From: UBA4466 sp963925035
Lineage (GTDB): Bacteria > Bacteroidota > Bacteroidia > Flavobacteriales_D > Crocinitomicaceae
Length of the DNA stretch: 64,000 nucleotides
Direction: 5' to 3'
Assembly (NCBI GenBank): GCA_963925035.1
Contig: CAWUSK010000004.1
Location: 17,584 to 81,583 of the forward strand
Positions 1 through 9,187 of the stretch are shown one piece after another. Within the stretch, counting starts at the first letter, position 1. Each line of letters begins with the position of its first letter. Position numbers and translations under genes: made by a program. The notes beneath the pieces were generated by a model, which made no database searches, was not told the origin of the DNA, and was given only the letters and a program-made list of their open reading frames with translations.

Positions 1-368
1 TCTGAAAAATCAAAATAATGCGTTGTAGAAAGTTCAATATCTCCTTTTTGGTTAATAGAATTTTTGCACAGAATAAAACGGTATCCACCTATAATTGCCT
101 CATCTTCTGGTGACCAAACAATTAGTTGCTTGTAGCAGTTTTCTGAAGTGTCTAGTTCGTCTAAGTCAATCGATAGTCCTGTTCCACCGCCACCGCCACG
201 AAACGAAACTTCGCGTAGACGACCGATTTCACGAACGACATTAGGTGAGTTGTGATAATCAACGCAATATATTTCATTGTCACCTTTACGCGTTATGCGT
301 AAAAAGCGATCTTTATTCAATTCTTTTTTTAGTAATTCTTGTGATATAGGATCAATGATTTTTTCCAT
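1..368 (-). CDS. GNAT-type N-acyltransferase, N-terminal part (cut by window edge)
   Basis: This frame is open for 122 codons and runs off the left edge, so only the N-terminal part is present. The protein looks like the OlsB/hemolysin-like GNAT acyltransferases, which attach an acyl chain to the amino group of ornithine or glycine to start an amino-acid lipid. Visible support is the RLREVSFR block at residues 50-57, followed by a five-glycine run (58-62) and a hydrophobic GGYRFIL strand near residue 100. The gene starts 3 bp after the stop of the acyltransferase at 372-1199, so the two are co-transcribed and probably add the N-linked and O-linked acyl chains to the same head group, as GlsB and GlsA do in Bacteroides. 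The head group (glycine, ornithine or other) cannot be read from the sequence. Confidence 0.75.
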   Translation of the reverse strand, partial: MEKIIDPISQELLKKELNKDRFLRITRKGDNEIYCVDYHNSPNVVREIGRLREVSFRGGGGGTGLSIDLDELDTSENCYKQLIVWSPEDEAIIGGYRFILCKNSINQKGDIELSTTHYFDFS

Positions 369-371
369 AAA

Positions 372-1199
372 TTATACTTGCTTCCGTAAGTGATAAACTT
401 CTTTCTTAATTTTTTGCGCCGTTGAAGCGTCATTTAAATCTTGATCAAGATAATCAGATTTTATTGGAGTTCCAACGATGAATTTAAAATGTTTATTGCG
501 TTGCTTGAAAAGCTCATTTGACAAATACAGCATTTCGATATTTGCTTTAATACCAAGAAATGTTCTCAATTTGTGTAAACGGTAGAAAAAGTTGGATAGC
601 TTTCCATCAATGTAAATGGGAATGATAGTCCTGTCGTTTTCTCTAGAGAGTGTGACAAAAGTTTTTTTCCATTCCAAATCCATTACTTCACCATTGATTT
701 TTCTACTTACTAGCCCTGCAGGAAAGACACAAACCGCATTGTCCGATGCAAAAAGTTCTTTAATCGATTCGCGAGTTTCATTCTTGTTTTTCGCATTGCG
801 TTGCTTGTTCACTCCTACAAACATGTCTTTCATGCTTTCGATATTCAATAAAATATCGTTGACGATAAACTTTAAGTCCTTTCTATGATTTTGAAGCGCC
901 GAGACAAGAATCATAGCATCCATTCCTCCTAAAGGATGATTCATCACCAAAACAATCTTCCCTTCTTTTGGAATGTTTTCAATATTTTCAACCGAATAGG
1001 TAATATTTAAATAATCAACAGACGCTTGACACCATTCCGCATTCTTTTTGTCTTTATGCTCTACGAGAAATGAATTTACCTCATCCTGATGTAAAATGCG
1101 TTTAAGGTAACGTAGCACGAACCGTGGCATCCATTTCAGTACCTTTGGGTTCTTGCTTTTGATTAGTTTCTCAATGTCTATAAACTTTTCTGCTTGCAT
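372..1199 (-). CDS. Lysophospholipid-type acyltransferase (PlsC/OlsA/GlsA-like)
   Basis: A 275-residue acyltransferase of the PlsC superfamily. The catalytic block NHPLGGMDA (H88 to D94) and the later FPAGLVSRK block (about 157-165), which fits the acyl-acceptor pocket, are clear. There is no signal peptide; a peripheral inner-membrane location is typical. It lies first in a two-gene operon, and the next gene, 3 bp downstream, is an N-acyltransferase. By family knowledge the pair would make an N-acyl, O-acyl amino-acid lipid, with this enzyme adding the second, ester-linked chain. A role in ordinary phosphatidic acid synthesis is less likely because of the partner gene and because NHPLGG with a five-residue spacing is the form seen in the amino-lipid branch. 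Confidence 0.8.
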   Translation of the reverse strand: MQAEKFIDIEKLIKSKNPKVLKWMPRFVLRYLKRILHQDEVNSFLVEHKDKKNAEWCQASVDYLNITYSVENIENIPKEGKIVLVMNHPLGGMDAMILVSALQNHRKDLKFIVNDILLNIESMKDMFVGVNKQRNAKNKNETRESIKELFASDNAVCVFPAGLVSRKINGEVMDLEWKKTFVTLSRENDRTIIPIYIDGKLSNFFYRLHKLRTFLGIKANIEMLYLSNELFKQRNKHFKFIVGTPIKSDYLDQDLNDASTAQKIKKEVYHLRKQV

Positions 1200-1339
1200 A
1201 AGATGAACGAATTTACTTTAAATTACGGTTCAAATCCCAATCAGAAACTGATTTTATTCACAATCTAATGGGAATTAAGTTTTGTTAGCTAAATGAAATA
1301 AAATAAGCGCTAATCCTGCAATTCTCCGCATCTTTATTT

Positions 1340-1347
1340 TAAATTTG
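1340..1347 (+). promoter_or_regulatory. Promoter -7 element for aspC operon
   Basis: TAAATTTG matches the Bacteroidota -7 consensus TAnnTTTG exactly and lies 25 bp before the ATG at 1373. No convincing TTG/TTTG element is seen 19-21 bp further upstream, so only the -7 box is supported. Confidence 0.45.
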
Positions 1348-1372
1348 TCATATAAATTAGCGTTATAGAGTT

Positions 1373-2566
1373 ATGATTGAATTATCAGATCGTTTGAATG
1401 CAATGGAAGAGTCTGCTACCATTGCGATGTCTAGAAAAAGTAGAGAGTTGAAATTGCAAGGAAAAGACATCATTTCATTGAGTCTTGGAGAGCCTGACTT
1501 TTTTACTCCAGAATTTATTAAAGATGCTGCAGTCCAAGCGATGAAAGATAATTTTACAATGTACACGCCAGTTCCTGGTTACGATGATTTGCGTGAAGCA
1601 ATTTCAAAGAAATTCAGAAGAGATAACAATTTAGATTATAAGGCTGATCAAATTGTAGTTTCTACTGGAGCAAAACAATCCATTGCCAATGTGGTTTTGA
1701 GTATTGTAAATGCCGGAGATGAAGTTATAATTCCTGCACCATATTGGGTTTCTTATGTTGAAATCGTAAAGGTGTCTGAAGGTGAGTCTGTGATTGTAAA
1801 TGCTGGAATTGAAAGTGATTTTAAAATTACTCCAGCGCAATTGGAAGCAGCAATTACTCCAAAAACGAAAATGATGATTTTTTCTACACCATGTAATCCT
1901 ACAGGTTCGGTGTATAGCAAAGAAGAATTAAGAGGATTAGCAAATGTTTTGGCTAAACACCCACAAATCGTTGTGATCAGCGATGAAATATATGAACACA
2001 TTAACTTTGGTACAAAGCACGAAAGTTTAGCGCAGTTTACAGAAGTTTATGACCAAGTAGTAACAATTAACGGTGTTTCTAAAGCTTGGGCAATGACAGG
2101 TTGGAGATTAGGTTACATCGGAGCTTCTAAAAAAATAGCTGATGCATGCACGAAAGTACAAGGTCAATTTACTTCAGCGACATGTTCAATAACTCAAAAA
2201 GCGGCCATTGCTGCTATGGAAGCTGACCCAATTGTTTTGAAAGATATGATTGCGGCGTTTGCGAATAGAAGAACGCTAGTACTTGAAGCATTGAATACAA
2301 TTGAAGGGGTAAAAACAAATATGCCGGGAGGTGCTTTTTACGTTTTCCCTGATGTTTCTTATTTTTATGGAAAGTCTTTCAAGGGAAAAGTGATTGAAAA
2401 CGGAAGTGATTTGTGTTTGTATCTTTTAGACGAAGCGCTAGTTGCTTTGGTAACAGGTGAGGCTTTTGGCGATGACAATTGTATTCGTATTTCTTACGCT
2501 GCTTCTGAAGAAACATTAACGGAAGCCATGAAGCGTATTAAAATTGCATTGGAAAAATTAGCATAG
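1373..2566 (+). CDS. aspC: Aspartate aminotransferase, class I/II PLP-dependent
   Basis: A 397-residue fold-type I aminotransferase that interconverts aspartate/2-oxoglutarate and oxaloacetate/glutamate in the cytoplasm. The PLP-binding lysine is K237 within SKAWAMTGWRLGY. CNPTG, the YTPVPG N-terminal arm and the C-terminal RISYA substrate-carboxylate block are all present, and the length is that of the AspAT Ib branch. The stop TAG abuts the ATG of the next gene with no spacing, so the two are translationally coupled. The ATG at 1373 follows a good -7 promoter box. Closely related enzymes can use other amino acids (for example methionine or aromatic donors), so aspartate specificity is family-level inference. 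Confidence 0.92.
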   Translation: MIELSDRLNAMEESATIAMSRKSRELKLQGKDIISLSLGEPDFFTPEFIKDAAVQAMKDNFTMYTPVPGYDDLREAISKKFRRDNNLDYKADQIVVSTGAKQSIANVVLSIVNAGDEVIIPAPYWVSYVEIVKVSEGESVIVNAGIESDFKITPAQLEAAITPKTKMMIFSTPCNPTGSVYSKEELRGLANVLAKHPQIVVISDEIYEHINFGTKHESLAQFTEVYDQVVTINGVSKAWAMTGWRLGYIGASKKIADACTKVQGQFTSATCSITQKAAIAAMEADPIVLKDMIAAFANRRTLVLEALNTIEGVKTNMPGGAFYVFPDVSYFYGKSFKGKVIENGSDLCLYLLDEALVALVTGEAFGDDNCIRISYAASEETLTEAMKRIKIALEKLA

Positions 2567-3556
2567 ATGAATGTAGAAGCATTATTTGAGGAGTTTACAC
2601 AGAAACGTATTCTTGTATTGGGCGATGTAATGATCGATGCTTATATGAGAGGTTCAGTGACACGTGTTAGTCCAGAAGCGCCAGTTCCAATTATAAATCT
2701 AAAAAAAACAGAAGATCGTTTAGGAGGTGCCGCGAATGTTGCTTTGAATTTAATGGCGTTAGGCGCAGAACCAATTTTATGTGCAGTTATTGGAAATGAT
2801 AAAGGAGGAGAAACGTTTTCTTCATTACTTCAAATAAGAAATTTGACTTCGGAGGGAATTGTTAAATCTGGTAACAGAATTACAACAGTTAAGACACGCG
2901 TAATTGGAAATCATCAACAATTGTTAAGGATTGATGACGAACAAACTAACGACTTAACGAACGCCGAAGAAAACGAGCTAATTGAAAAAGTAAAACAAAT
3001 TATTGCTTCCGAAATTGACGCGATCATCATTGAAGATTACAATAAAGGCTTGTTGACAAAAAGAGTCATTGAGTCAGTTATTCAATTGGCGAATGATAAT
3101 CATATAATTATTGCAGTAGATCCAAAGAAGAATAATTTTTTCACTTACAAAAATGTAACGCTTTTTAAACCAAACTTAAAAGAGTTAAAAGAAGGGCTGA
3201 ATACTCAATTTGACTTCGCAAATGACCGTGATAAATTTGAAAAGGCCATTCATAAATTGGAAGATAAATTACAAAACAAAATCAGTTTTGTAACGCTATC
3301 CGAGTATGGAGTTTACATTAAAGGTGGAAATAATCAACATTATATAGACGCTCACCACCGTAATATTTCGGATGTAAGTGGAGCTGGTGATACTGTTATT
3401 TCTGTTGCAACACTATGCTTAACAGTAGGTATGGACATCGACGAAATTGCAGAGATAGCAAATATATCTGGTGGATTGGTATGTGAGATTAGTGGAGTAG
3501 TACCCATTGATAAAGAGCGATTTAAGGCTGAAGTGCTCAAATTGAAGACAGCATGA
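2567..3556 (+). CDS. PfkB-family D-glycero-D-manno-heptose 7-phosphate kinase (HldE kinase domain)
   Basis: A 329-residue ribokinase-type kinase matching the N-terminal kinase half of HldE/RfaE, which phosphorylates heptose 7-phosphate at C1 for LPS core synthesis. LGDVMIDAY (18-26), the GGAANVA sugar-binding block and DVSGAGDT with the catalytic base D275 are all visible. The nucleotidyltransferase half found in E. coli HldE is absent; many Bacteroidota carry the kinase alone. It follows aspC with zero spacing and overlaps trkH by 4 bp (ATGA), so it sits inside a coupled run of housekeeping genes. Another PfkB sugar kinase function is possible but the N-terminal half is distinctly HldE-like. 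Confidence 0.82.
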   Translation: MNVEALFEEFTQKRILVLGDVMIDAYMRGSVTRVSPEAPVPIINLKKTEDRLGGAANVALNLMALGAEPILCAVIGNDKGGETFSSLLQIRNLTSEGIVKSGNRITTVKTRVIGNHQQLLRIDDEQTNDLTNAEENELIEKVKQIIASEIDAIIIEDYNKGLLTKRVIESVIQLANDNHIIIAVDPKKNNFFTYKNVTLFKPNLKELKEGLNTQFDFANDRDKFEKAIHKLEDKLQNKISFVTLSEYGVYIKGGNNQHYIDAHHRNISDVSGAGDTVISVATLCLTVGMDIDEIAEIANISGGLVCEISGVVPIDKERFKAEVLKLKTA

Positions 3557-5382
3557 GTTTAAAAGAATTTCGTGAACGCGTAAACCTAAAAATTTACGAT
3601 GCAAAGCCAAAAGTACTTGGTGCGTTGACAATTCTAAATATTATTGTTTCTCTGGCTGCAATGGGTACTCTGGTGTTTTATTACGGATTTAACATCTCTT
3701 ATTATGAAGAAAAAGTGTGCTTCTCTATTTTGGAGTCAAGTTTCGCTTTCTACATTTTAAGGTATTTAATAAAATTATTTTTTGATTTTCATCCTCCGAC
3801 CTATATCCGAAGTAACTGGTTTGAAACTATAATTATTGGGTTACTTCTCATTGAAGGAATATCCTACAATATTTTTGGTTCTATGATTATAGAACCGGTT
3901 TTTATTTCAATGGGATTCATAGATTTCGGCGCGTTTTCTATTATATTTGTTCAGCTGTTTATCTTTTTGATTCTTATACAAAAAGTAATTAAACAACGTA
4001 ATTTTAGACCTTGGATGAAAATTCATCCAGGCTGGTTGTTTACGATTTCAATTGCACTAATGACATTGATTGGAGGGTTGTTGTTGATGCTACCGGAAAT
4101 GACAAGGGCATCCGGTGGATTGAACTTCATTGATTCTGTTTTTCTTTCAATGTCTTCTGTTAGTGTGACAGGACTTTCTACAGTCGACGTTGGCTACACA
4201 TTGACGTTTAAAGGTCAAATGATAGTAATGGTCTTGATCAAACTTGGTGGATTAAACACCATCGCCTTTGGAGCATTGATGTTAGTGGTTGCTAAATTCG
4301 GAGTAGGGATTAAGTACCATGAAGTGATTGAAGATTTTGTAAATAGTGACTCTTTATTGAACGCAAAAAACATGTTGGCAAAAATTGTTCTTTGGGCAAC
4401 AGCAATTGAAGTAATTGGAATAATATTGTTGTTCATTGGATTTGGAAATGATGGTATTTTTGCTGATACTGGAAATCGATTTTTCCAGGCCGTTTTTCAT
4501 GGCATTTCTGGATTTAATAACGCCGGACTTTCAACACTGCATGGAGGATACATGCATCCAGATGTGATAAACAACACTTTTGTTCATACGGTAACAATGG
4601 TTTTATTTTTCTTCGGTGGTTTCGGGATGATTTATGTGTTTGATTTATTTGAAATAAAAAGACTGCGTGAACGAATGAAAACCCCTTGGAAGACAATTGA
4701 GTTTGGAACAAAAATATCCCTGTATTTCACATTAGGCTTATTGTTTGCCGGAGCTGTCTTCTTCTTGATTTTTGAATGGGAAACTTCTCTTTCTGGAAAA
4801 AGCACATTTGACGCCGTTAACATGGCTTTGTTTCAATCCATGACAACCAGAAATGCAGGGTTTAATGTTGTTGATACAGCAATGTTGTCAATGCCAGTAT
4901 TGATAATGTTCTTGTTCTTAATGTTTATTGGAGCTTCCTCTGGTTCAGCTGGTGGAGGAATTCGAACTTCAACGTTTGCAATTATTTGGGCATCTGTGAT
5001 TTCAACAATTAAGGGTAAAGCGCATACAGAATTGTATAAAAGAACAATTTCCAACGACGTGGTATTAAAAGCATACGCAATTTTTGTGTTCTTCATCGTT
5101 GGAAATATTATTGGACCTTTCGCCTTGGCAATTACGGAGGCTGATTTATTAGCATCTGGAAAATACGATTTTATGGATTTGGTGTTTGAGCACGTGTCAG
5201 CAGCCAGTACTGTTGGATTATCGACGGGAATTACATCTGAACTAAGCGGTGCAGGGAAAGTTATATTGATAATTGCAATGTTTATAGGCCGTGTCGGAAC
5301 ATTGACCTTAGCGTACCTCGTTGGAAAGAAAGTTATTAGTAAAAATTATAAATACCCAAAAGGCCATACTATGGTCGGATAA
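3553..5382 (+). CDS. trkH: TrkH/KtrB-family potassium uptake membrane protein
   Basis: A 609-residue polytopic inner-membrane protein that moves K+ inward together with a TrkA/KtrA-type RCK partner, which is not in this window. The four selectivity-filter loops can be read in order: VTGLST, FNNAGLST, TRNAGFN and STVGLSTG. About twelve hydrophobic segments are present. The first 150 residues form an additional membrane region before the canonical TrkH fold, which is common in Bacteroidota members. The ATG overlaps the stop of the kinase gene (ATGA), and ubiE starts 6 bp after its stop. Confidence 0.9.
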   Translation: MSLKEFRERVNLKIYDAKPKVLGALTILNIIVSLAAMGTLVFYYGFNISYYEEKVCFSILESSFAFYILRYLIKLFFDFHPPTYIRSNWFETIIIGLLLIEGISYNIFGSMIIEPVFISMGFIDFGAFSIIFVQLFIFLILIQKVIKQRNFRPWMKIHPGWLFTISIALMTLIGGLLLMLPEMTRASGGLNFIDSVFLSMSSVSVTGLSTVDVGYTLTFKGQMIVMVLIKLGGLNTIAFGALMLVVAKFGVGIKYHEVIEDFVNSDSLLNAKNMLAKIVLWATAIEVIGIILLFIGFGNDGIFADTGNRFFQAVFHGISGFNNAGLSTLHGGYMHPDVINNTFVHTVTMVLFFFGGFGMIYVFDLFEIKRLRERMKTPWKTIEFGTKISLYFTLGLLFAGAVFFLIFEWETSLSGKSTFDAVNMALFQSMTTRNAGFNVVDTAMLSMPVLIMFLFLMFIGASSGSAGGGIRTSTFAIIWASVISTIKGKAHTELYKRTISNDVVLKAYAIFVFFIVGNIIGPFALAITEADLLASGKYDFMDLVFEHVSAASTVGLSTGITSELSGAGKVILIIAMFIGRVGTLTLAYLVGKKVISKNYKYPKGHTMVG

Positions 5383-5388
5383 AAGAAA

Positions 5389-6123
5389 ATGGTAGAATCA
5401 AAAAATGTAAAACCTTATTACAAGGATGAGGCTTCTAAAAAGGAAGAAGTAGCGGAAATGTTCAATAATATCTCGAGCAGGTATGATTTTTTGAATCATT
5501 TTTTATCGCTCGGAATAGATCGAATTTGGAGGAAAAAGGCGATTAAAAAATTGCGGACGATTGCTCCAAAAAAAATGTTGGACATCGCAACGGGAACGGG
5601 AGACTTTGCAATTGCTGCATTGAAATTGAATCCTGAGGAAGTCATTGGAGTTGATATTTCTCAAGGAATGTTGAATGTTGGGATTGATAAAATGAAGAAA
5701 AAGGGGCACGACAATATTATTGAAATGCAACTTGGAGATTCTGAAAGCTTACCTTTTGAAACAGATTATTTTGATGCCATTACTGTAGGATTTGGTGTAC
5801 GGAATTATGAAAACTTGGAAAAAGGATTGGCTGATATGTTACGTGTTCTTCGCCCGGAAGGAAAAGCGATAATATTAGAGTTTTCAAAGCCAAAGAAATT
5901 TCCAGTAAAACAGTTTTTTGGATTTTACTCTAAACACTTGATTCCATTCTTCGGTAAAATGATTTCTAAAGATAAACGGGCATATGCTTATTTACCTGAA
6001 TCTGTTGCGGCATTTCCAGAAGGAGAAGATTTTAAACTAATTATGCAAACGGTTGGTTATCGAAATATAGAGTCTCAGTTGGTGTCAGGAGGAATTGCAA
6101 CCATTTATTCAGGAGTAAAATAA
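5389..6123 (+). CDS. ubiE: Demethylmenaquinone methyltransferase (UbiE/MenG)
   Basis: A 244-residue class I SAM methyltransferase catalysing the last step of menaquinone synthesis, C-methylation of demethylmenaquinone. Diagnostic features are the FNNISSRYDFLNHFLSLGID block near residue 25, the SAM loop DIATGTGD (65-72), GFGVRNYENL, and the C-terminal GGIATIYSGVK. Bacteroidota respire with menaquinone, so MenG is the expected activity. It begins 6 bp after trkH and is followed 50 bp later by porT, a neighbour pair often seen in this phylum. Confidence 0.93.
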   Translation: MVESKNVKPYYKDEASKKEEVAEMFNNISSRYDFLNHFLSLGIDRIWRKKAIKKLRTIAPKKMLDIATGTGDFAIAALKLNPEEVIGVDISQGMLNVGIDKMKKKGHDNIIEMQLGDSESLPFETDYFDAITVGFGVRNYENLEKGLADMLRVLRPEGKAIILEFSKPKKFPVKQFFGFYSKHLIPFFGKMISKDKRAYAYLPESVAAFPEGEDFKLIMQTVGYRNIESQLVSGGIATIYSGVK

Positions 6124-6172
6124 TGAAATCAATCGATTAAACAATATAGGTTCTAATAAATCGTTTACACTT

Positions 6173-6889
6173 ATGATGAGACTATGGGTATTTTTTGTTT
6201 TAATGTTTGTGTTCCCTGTGCTTTCACAAAAAGAAAAGCCTCAAAATTACCGTCGTTTTGATGAGAAATTGGTGCATTTTGGGTTTATGCTCGGAGCAAA
6301 TACCGCGAATTTTAACGTGGTATTAAAACCGGATGCCTATTCAACATATGGCTTAAAGTCACTTATTGCAAGGTCGTCTATTGGTGGACAAGTTGGAATT
6401 GTTTCTACATTGAAATTGGGTACTCCAGTTGTTCGCTTGCGATTAATCCCAACATTATCTTTTCAAGAGCGTGTAATGACATACAATTTTGAGGACTTGG
6501 ATCCTTCGGCTACTGGAGACCGCGTAAATGTTGAACGTATTAACTCAACGAACATTGATCTTCCATTAATGTTTCAATTCAGAACCCTGCGCGTAAATAA
6601 TTTTGCGGCCTATGCATTGATGGGAGCTCAGTACTCAGTTGATTTGCAATCACAAGAAAATTCAAGTCAAGATTTTAACGATCCATTTATTAAGATACGA
6701 CAAATTGATTTTCAAGGCCAAGTGGGTGTTGGTGTTGAATTGTTTGCTCCGTTCTTTAAATTCGGAATGGAAGTGAAGTATTCTCATGGATTTGTGAATT
6801 CTTTCGTTCCAGAAAACACATTCATTGCTAATCCAATTGACAAAATGTACAATCGTGTATGGTGGTTCTCAATTATTTTTGAAGGATAG
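6173..6889 (+). CDS. porT: PorT, outer-membrane beta-barrel protein of the type IX secretion system
   Basis: A 238-residue protein with a signal peptide (residues 1-18, cut near LSQKEK) followed by an eight-stranded-type barrel pattern: alternating aromatic strands, a GFMLGANTANF first strand and a final strand ending WWFSIIFEG. The sequence and its position directly after ubiE fit PorT, an outer-membrane protein needed for T9SS function and gliding in flavobacteria. The stop TAG abuts the next ATG. The start could be the first or the second of two adjacent ATG codons (6173 or 6176). A general PorT-like barrel with another role cannot be wholly excluded. Confidence 0.78.
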   Translation: MMRLWVFFVLMFVFPVLSQKEKPQNYRRFDEKLVHFGFMLGANTANFNVVLKPDAYSTYGLKSLIARSSIGGQVGIVSTLKLGTPVVRLRLIPTLSFQERVMTYNFEDLDPSATGDRVNVERINSTNIDLPLMFQFRTLRVNNFAAYALMGAQYSVDLQSQENSSQDFNDPFIKIRQIDFQGQVGVGVELFAPFFKFGMEVKYSHGFVNSFVPENTFIANPIDKMYNRVWWFSIIFEG

Positions 6890-8431
6890 ATGTCTCAAAA
6901 AATTCAATTTCAGAGTACTCCTGAACAAGCAAAAGATTTAGTTTATCTTAAAGAGCGCATTAAAAAAGAACTTAAACTACAAAGTGACGCCTTTGAATTT
7001 CGATGGAATAGAAGGTCGATAGACGCGAGGAAAAGAGACATCAAAGTAAACTGTTCATTTGAAGTTTTTGAAGAAGGAGATGAGATTCCAGCTTTGAATT
7101 CATTTCACCCAACAAAGGTGCACGATCAAAAAGAAATTGCAATTATAGGAAGCGGACCAGCAGGAATATTTGCAGCGCTAAGAGCATTAGAAGTAGGGTT
7201 GAAGCCTATGATTTTTGAACGAGGAAAAGATGTTAGAAGTCGCCGCAGAGATTTGGCTCAATTGAACAAGGAAGGGATTGTAAATCCAGAATCCAATTAT
7301 TGTTTTGGAGAAGGTGGCGCAGGAACATATTCAGATGGTAAATTGTACACGCGGTCTAAGAAGCGAGGTGATATTCAAAGAGCACTAGAATGGTTCGTTC
7401 ATTTTGGAGCAACAGAAGATATATTAGTGGACGCGCATCCACACATTGGAACAAATAAATTACCTCAGATTATTGTTGAAATGCGAGAAACCATCTTAAA
7501 ATATGGTGGTGAAGTGCATTTTGAATCAAAAGTTACGGATATAATTGAAGAGAACGGGAAGATGAAATCTATTGTTATCAACGGTTCTCAAACGATAGAT
7601 TTCGATTATGTGATTTTGGCTACAGGACATTCTGCGCGAGATATAATCGATATTTTTTCGAGAAATAAATGGGAGTTGGAAGCAAAGGCATTTGCTCTAG
7701 GAGTGCGTATTGAACACCCTCAACTATTAATTGATAAAATTCAATATTCAGGCCGACTAAATGATGACTTTTTACCACCAGCTTCCTATAGTTTAGTGAC
7801 ACAAGTTAATGGTCGTGGTGTGTATTCATTTTGTATGTGTCCTGGAGGAATCATTGCTCCTTGTGCTACAAATGAAGGAGAAGTTGTAACCAATGGTTGG
7901 TCGCCTTCTAAAAGAAATAATCCGTATTCAAATTCAGGGATTGTAGTGACAATTTCACCGGATGACTTTGAAGATAAATCTGCTTTAGCTTGTTTGAATT
8001 TTCAAAAGGAAGTAGAACAGAAATGTTGGGCAGCAGCAGGTAAAGATCAAAAAGTACCAGCACAGAGATTAGTTGATTTTTTAGATGGTAAAGTCTCGAA
8101 AGACTTCCCACAAACATCGTATCAACCAGGTTTGAAAAGTGTTGATTTGAATGAACTCTTGCCACCGTTAATTGCTGAGAGCTTAAAGCAAGCGTTTAAG
8201 GACTTTGGAAAGAAATTACACGGTTATATTACAAATGAAGCTGTGCTGCATGCTCCGGAATCTAGAACGTCCTCGCCGATTCAAATTCCTAGAGGAGAAA
8301 ATCTTCAGCATCCTCAAGTAAAAGGGCTTTATCCTTGTGCAGAAGGCGCAGGATATGCGGGCGGAATTATTTCCGCTGCAATTGACGGAATGAAATGTGT
8401 TGACCAGATTGTTATCGAGGTAAAAAGTTAA
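6890..8431 (+). CDS. FAD/NAD(P)-dependent oxidoreductase of the COG2509 type
   Basis: A 513-residue soluble flavoprotein. An N-terminal domain of about 80 residues precedes the Rossmann FAD motif IIGSGPAG (85-92). GEGGAGTYSDGKLYTR follows near residue 140, and a C-terminal GAGYAGGIISAAIDG block binds the flavin. This is the widespread uncharacterised FAD-dependent dehydrogenase family sometimes labelled as uncharacterised HI0933/BaiN relatives; its substrate is unknown. It starts immediately after the porT stop, and a bidirectional hairpin at 8449-8464 closes the operon. Confidence 0.85.
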   Translation: MSQKIQFQSTPEQAKDLVYLKERIKKELKLQSDAFEFRWNRRSIDARKRDIKVNCSFEVFEEGDEIPALNSFHPTKVHDQKEIAIIGSGPAGIFAALRALEVGLKPMIFERGKDVRSRRRDLAQLNKEGIVNPESNYCFGEGGAGTYSDGKLYTRSKKRGDIQRALEWFVHFGATEDILVDAHPHIGTNKLPQIIVEMRETILKYGGEVHFESKVTDIIEENGKMKSIVINGSQTIDFDYVILATGHSARDIIDIFSRNKWELEAKAFALGVRIEHPQLLIDKIQYSGRLNDDFLPPASYSLVTQVNGRGVYSFCMCPGGIIAPCATNEGEVVTNGWSPSKRNNPYSNSGIVVTISPDDFEDKSALACLNFQKEVEQKCWAAAGKDQKVPAQRLVDFLDGKVSKDFPQTSYQPGLKSVDLNELLPPLIAESLKQAFKDFGKKLHGYITNEAVLHAPESRTSSPIQIPRGENLQHPQVKGLYPCAEGAGYAGGIISAAIDGMKCVDQIVIEVKS

Positions 8432-8439
8432 TTTTAGAC

Positions 8440-8468
8440 AAAAAAAAAGGAAGCCGAAGCTCCCTTTT
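8440..8468 (-). terminator. Bidirectional intrinsic terminator between convergent genes
   Basis: Stem 8449-8454 / 8459-8464 closes a four-base loop that reads UUCG on the minus strand. Read on the minus strand it is followed by eight U and ends the lipoprotein gene at 8488; read on the plus strand it is followed by four U and can end the oxidoreductase gene. Confidence 0.85.
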
Positions 8469-8487
8469 AAAATCAATCTGAAAAAGA

Positions 8488-8685
8488 CTATTTCGTTTGA
8501 ACAGTTCCTCCATAAAGCGCGCAGCTCGAATCAAAAGCTGCCTTTACAACGCCACTGCTTTTACAGTTAGTACATGTATCATAAACAATTCCGTCACTTG
8601 ATACACATTCGTAATCTTTTTTACAAGAAGACAAAGCAACTACTCCTAATACTGCAAATGCAGCAACTCCTAATACTTTTTTCAT
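8488..8685 (-). CDS. Small Cys-rich lipoprotein, copy 1
   Basis: A 65-residue precursor with a textbook lipobox: LSSC with the lipidated Cys at position 21, preceded by MKK and a hydrophobic stretch. The mature 45 residues carry four further cysteines (C27, C38, C41, C55; the middle two as CxxC), and the protein ends GGTVQTK. No family with a known function is recognised. It is about 65% alike to the neighbouring gene at 8860-9060, with a near-identical signal peptide and the same cysteine order, so the two are a tandem duplicate. The cysteines may form two disulfides in the periplasm or bind a metal; neither can be decided here. Confidence 0.85.
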   Translation of the reverse strand: MKKVLGVAAFAVLGVVALSSCKKDYECVSSDGIVYDTCTNCKSSGVVKAAFDSSCALYGGTVQTK

Positions 8686-8811
8686 AATAAGTTTTAATTA
8701 AATAAGTTAAAAAATCAATTAAAAGTAATCAATTATTAAATAGTTTTCCCAAAAATAAATTTATTTAAACGTTTCAATTATGCCTTTAACTAAATCCTTG
8801 TGACTTAATTG

Positions 8812-8838
8812 ACAAAAAAGGAAGCCGAAGCCTCCTTT
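8812..8838 (-). terminator. Intrinsic terminator of lipoprotein copy 2
   Basis: Stem 8820-8825 / 8830-8835 around a UUCG loop (minus strand), followed by six U. It is nearly identical to the terminator of the neighbouring copy at 8440-8468, which shows that the duplicated unit included its terminator. Confidence 0.85.
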
Positions 8839-8859
8839 CCATAAAATAAAATACAAAAA

Positions 8860-9060
8860 TTATTTTGTAACAACTGTACCTCCACCAAGGTTACAAGATA
8901 ATTCAAAAGCATCTTTTTGTGATTTTGTACAACTGTTACATTCTCCGCTTGAAACTGTAACTCCACCTACTACGTAGTTACAAACGTAATCTTTTTTACA
9001 TGAAGATAATGCTAGTACTCCTAAAACTGCGAATGCAGCAACTCCTAATACTTTTTTCAT
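8860..9060 (-). CDS. Small Cys-rich lipoprotein, copy 2
   Basis: A 66-residue lipoprotein precursor, paralogous to 8488-8685. The signal peptide differs from copy 1 by a single residue (GVLALSS for GVVALSS); the lipidated Cys is at 21. The mature part keeps C27, the CxxC pair (C41/C44) and C56, plus the GGTVVTK end, while the region between C27 and the CxxC has diverged strongly and is one residue longer. The strong retention of signal peptide and cysteines against a variable middle suggests selection for location and disulfides rather than for a precise surface. The function is unknown. Confidence 0.85.
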   Translation of the reverse strand: MKKVLGVAAFAVLGVLALSSCKKDYVCNYVVGGVTVSSGECNSCTKSQKDAFELSCNLGGGTVVTK

Positions 9061-9187
9061 AATAAGTTAATTTAATCGGTTAAAAATTTGGTTCTAATTT
9101 AGAGTTTATTTTAGATAAAACAATTAAATTAATGGATTTTCCTTTTAACCTAAGCTTTAATAAGTTCCTGATATTTTAAATAGAACA

